Positions 41,306 to 41,840 of a stretch of DNA of 41,840 bases are shown here, piece by piece. Made by a program: the position numbers and the translations under genes. Within the stretch, counting starts at the first letter, position 1, and the number at the start of each line of letters is the position of its first letter. The DNA is from Teichococcus coralli (GTDB lineage: Bacteria; Pseudomonadota; Alphaproteobacteria; Acetobacterales; Acetobacteraceae), in the NCBI RefSeq assembly GCF_009829925.1, contig NZ_SNVJ01000025.1, positions 1 through 41,840 on the forward strand, written 5' to 3'. The notes under the pieces were generated by a model. That model ran no database searches. It worked only from the letters and a program-made list of their open reading frames with translations, and was not told where the DNA came from.

Positions 41306-41840
41306 ATGAAGCTGCGAATCATGAGTGCTGCTGCGCTGGCCCTCGCGCTGGCTGCCTGTGGCACCGACGAGCGCGAGCGCGTCCAGGGCGGCGCGGCGGC
41401 AGGTGCGGCGACCGGCGCCGGCATCGGGGCATTCGGCGGACCGGCCGGTGCGGCCGTCGGGGCGCTGGTGGGCGGTGGCGCGGGTGCCGTGACCGGCGCC
41501 ACGACTTCGCCGAGCGACGTCAACCTGGGGCGGCCGCTGTGGAAGGACCCTGAGGTCAAGACCCCGCTGAGCAACGAGCGCAGCAGCAGCAGCCGGAGCA
41601 CGAGCCGGTCCAGCCGCTCCAGCCGCTCCGGCAGCGGCGACGTTTACATGGGCGGCGGCATGGTGGTGCCGCCGGGCCAGACGCCGGCCTCCGCGGTTGG
41701 CGCTTCGGGCAGCGGCATGTCGAATGACCGCATGTCTGGCAGCGGCATGTCGGGTGGCAGCATGTCTGGCAGCGGCATGTCGGGCGGCGGCATGTCGGGC
41801 GGCGGCATGTCGGGCGGCGGCATGTCGGGCAGCGGAAGCT
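41306..41840 (+). CDS. Glycine-zipper lipoprotein with GMSGG repeats (partial, C-terminus missing)
   Basis: The frame is open to the window edge (178 codons seen). In order: a lipoprotein signal ending LALAAC (Cys18); a glycine-zipper segment (about 28-70) rich in G-x3-G, as in outer-membrane-associated Gly-zipper proteins; a conserved-looking NLGRPLWKDPEVKTPL stretch (about 76-91); a Ser/Arg-rich tract (about 95-113); and a pentapeptide repeat region (from about residue 136) of MSGGG/MSGSG. The ATG at 41306 has AGGGAG about 8 bases upstream. Function unknown; the zipper suggests membrane insertion or oligomerisation. The repeat makes length variation likely. Confidence 0.85.
   Translation, partial: MKLRIMSAAALALALAACGTDERERVQGGAAAGAATGAGIGAFGGPAGAAVGALVGGGAGAVTGATTSPSDVNLGRPLWKDPEVKTPLSNERSSSSRSTSRSSRSSRSGSGDVYMGGGMVVPPGQTPASAVGASGSGMSNDRMSGSGMSGGSMSGSGMSGGGMSGGGMSGGGMSGSGS
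41711..41840 (+). repeat. 15-base coding tandem repeat array (runs off the window)
   Basis: Repeated 15-base units of the form GGCATGTCGGGCGGC encode G-M-S-G-G/S pentapeptides. The last four or so units are nearly identical; the earlier ones are diverged (AGC for GGC, TCT for TCG, and one unit with AATGAC). The array continues beyond base 41840, so the copy number is not known. Confidence 0.9.

Overview
The window is high-GC DNA with about 35 tightly packed genes and no insertion sequence, phage or CRISPR array. Gene content and order point to an alphaproteobacterium, most likely a Roseomonas-like member of the Acetobacteraceae. The signs are: a gpmI gene followed directly by an EnvC-type gene, purD divergent from xseA, a psd-pssA pair, an alphaproteobacterial flbT-flaF pair, a TorF-type porin, a DUF2842 protein, a Mla operon with a STAS-MlaE fusion, and several Tat-exported orphan solute-binding proteins. 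The assignment rests on gene content only.

Layout. 1-1733 (minus): gpmI and the first 68 codons of an EnvC-like murein hydrolase activator. 1926-2695 (plus): a small A+T-rich island holding the C-terminal end of a polymorphic toxin and a probable immunity gene. 2765-5464 (minus): two solute-binding proteins with no permease or ATPase. 5765-6754 (minus): a secreted Tim44-domain protein; 6913-7821 (plus): an LpxL-type lipid A acyltransferase. 7788-10435 (minus): xseA, an M23 lipoprotein and a 76-residue protein. 10492-11564: a DUF4412-like secreted protein and a small lipoprotein. 11865-13133: purD, followed by a probable dispersed intergenic repeat. 13453-16624 (minus): heme oxygenase and a bacteriophytochrome kinase with a fused receiver domain, overlapping by 8 bases. 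16823-19043 (plus): a tripartite tricarboxylate (TTT/Bug) receptor and a patatin-like phospholipase. 19193-21499 (minus): a BisC-like molybdoenzyme. 21689-23426 (plus): a YccF protein and an FAD amine oxidase-like protein. 23475-27017: mlaE-mlaF-mlaD and an auxiliary lipoprotein. 27145-28888: an unknown membrane protein and a second TTT receptor. 29017-32029: fhs and a TPR-methyltransferase that seems to start at CTG. 32714-33486: flbT-flaF. 33519-35140 (minus): apt and a divergent TTT-like protein. 35283-37815: DUF2842, TorF porin, tRNA-Pro, cytochrome c-prime and a cytochrome b. 37944-39547: psd-pssA. 39754 to the end: a Tat-lipoprotein serine protease, a CBS protein, and a glycine-zipper lipoprotein with a 15-base repeat array that runs off the window.

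Themes. Much of the window serves the cell envelope: phospholipid synthesis (psd, pssA), lipid transport (Mla), lipid A acylation, peptidoglycan remodelling (EnvC-like, M23), an outer-membrane porin and several lipoproteins. One-carbon and purine metabolism appears in purD, fhs and apt. Red-light sensing is self-contained, because heme oxygenase makes the biliverdin bound by the adjacent phytochrome.

The strongest candidate for something unusual is the toxin/immunity island. It has about 30-33% G+C in its core (counted over three 60-base lines) within a very G+C-rich chromosome, and it has lost the large delivery protein that normally carries such a toxin tip. Other points of interest are the CTG start, the pentapeptide repeat array, the isolated flbT-flaF pair and several palindromic sites at gene starts.
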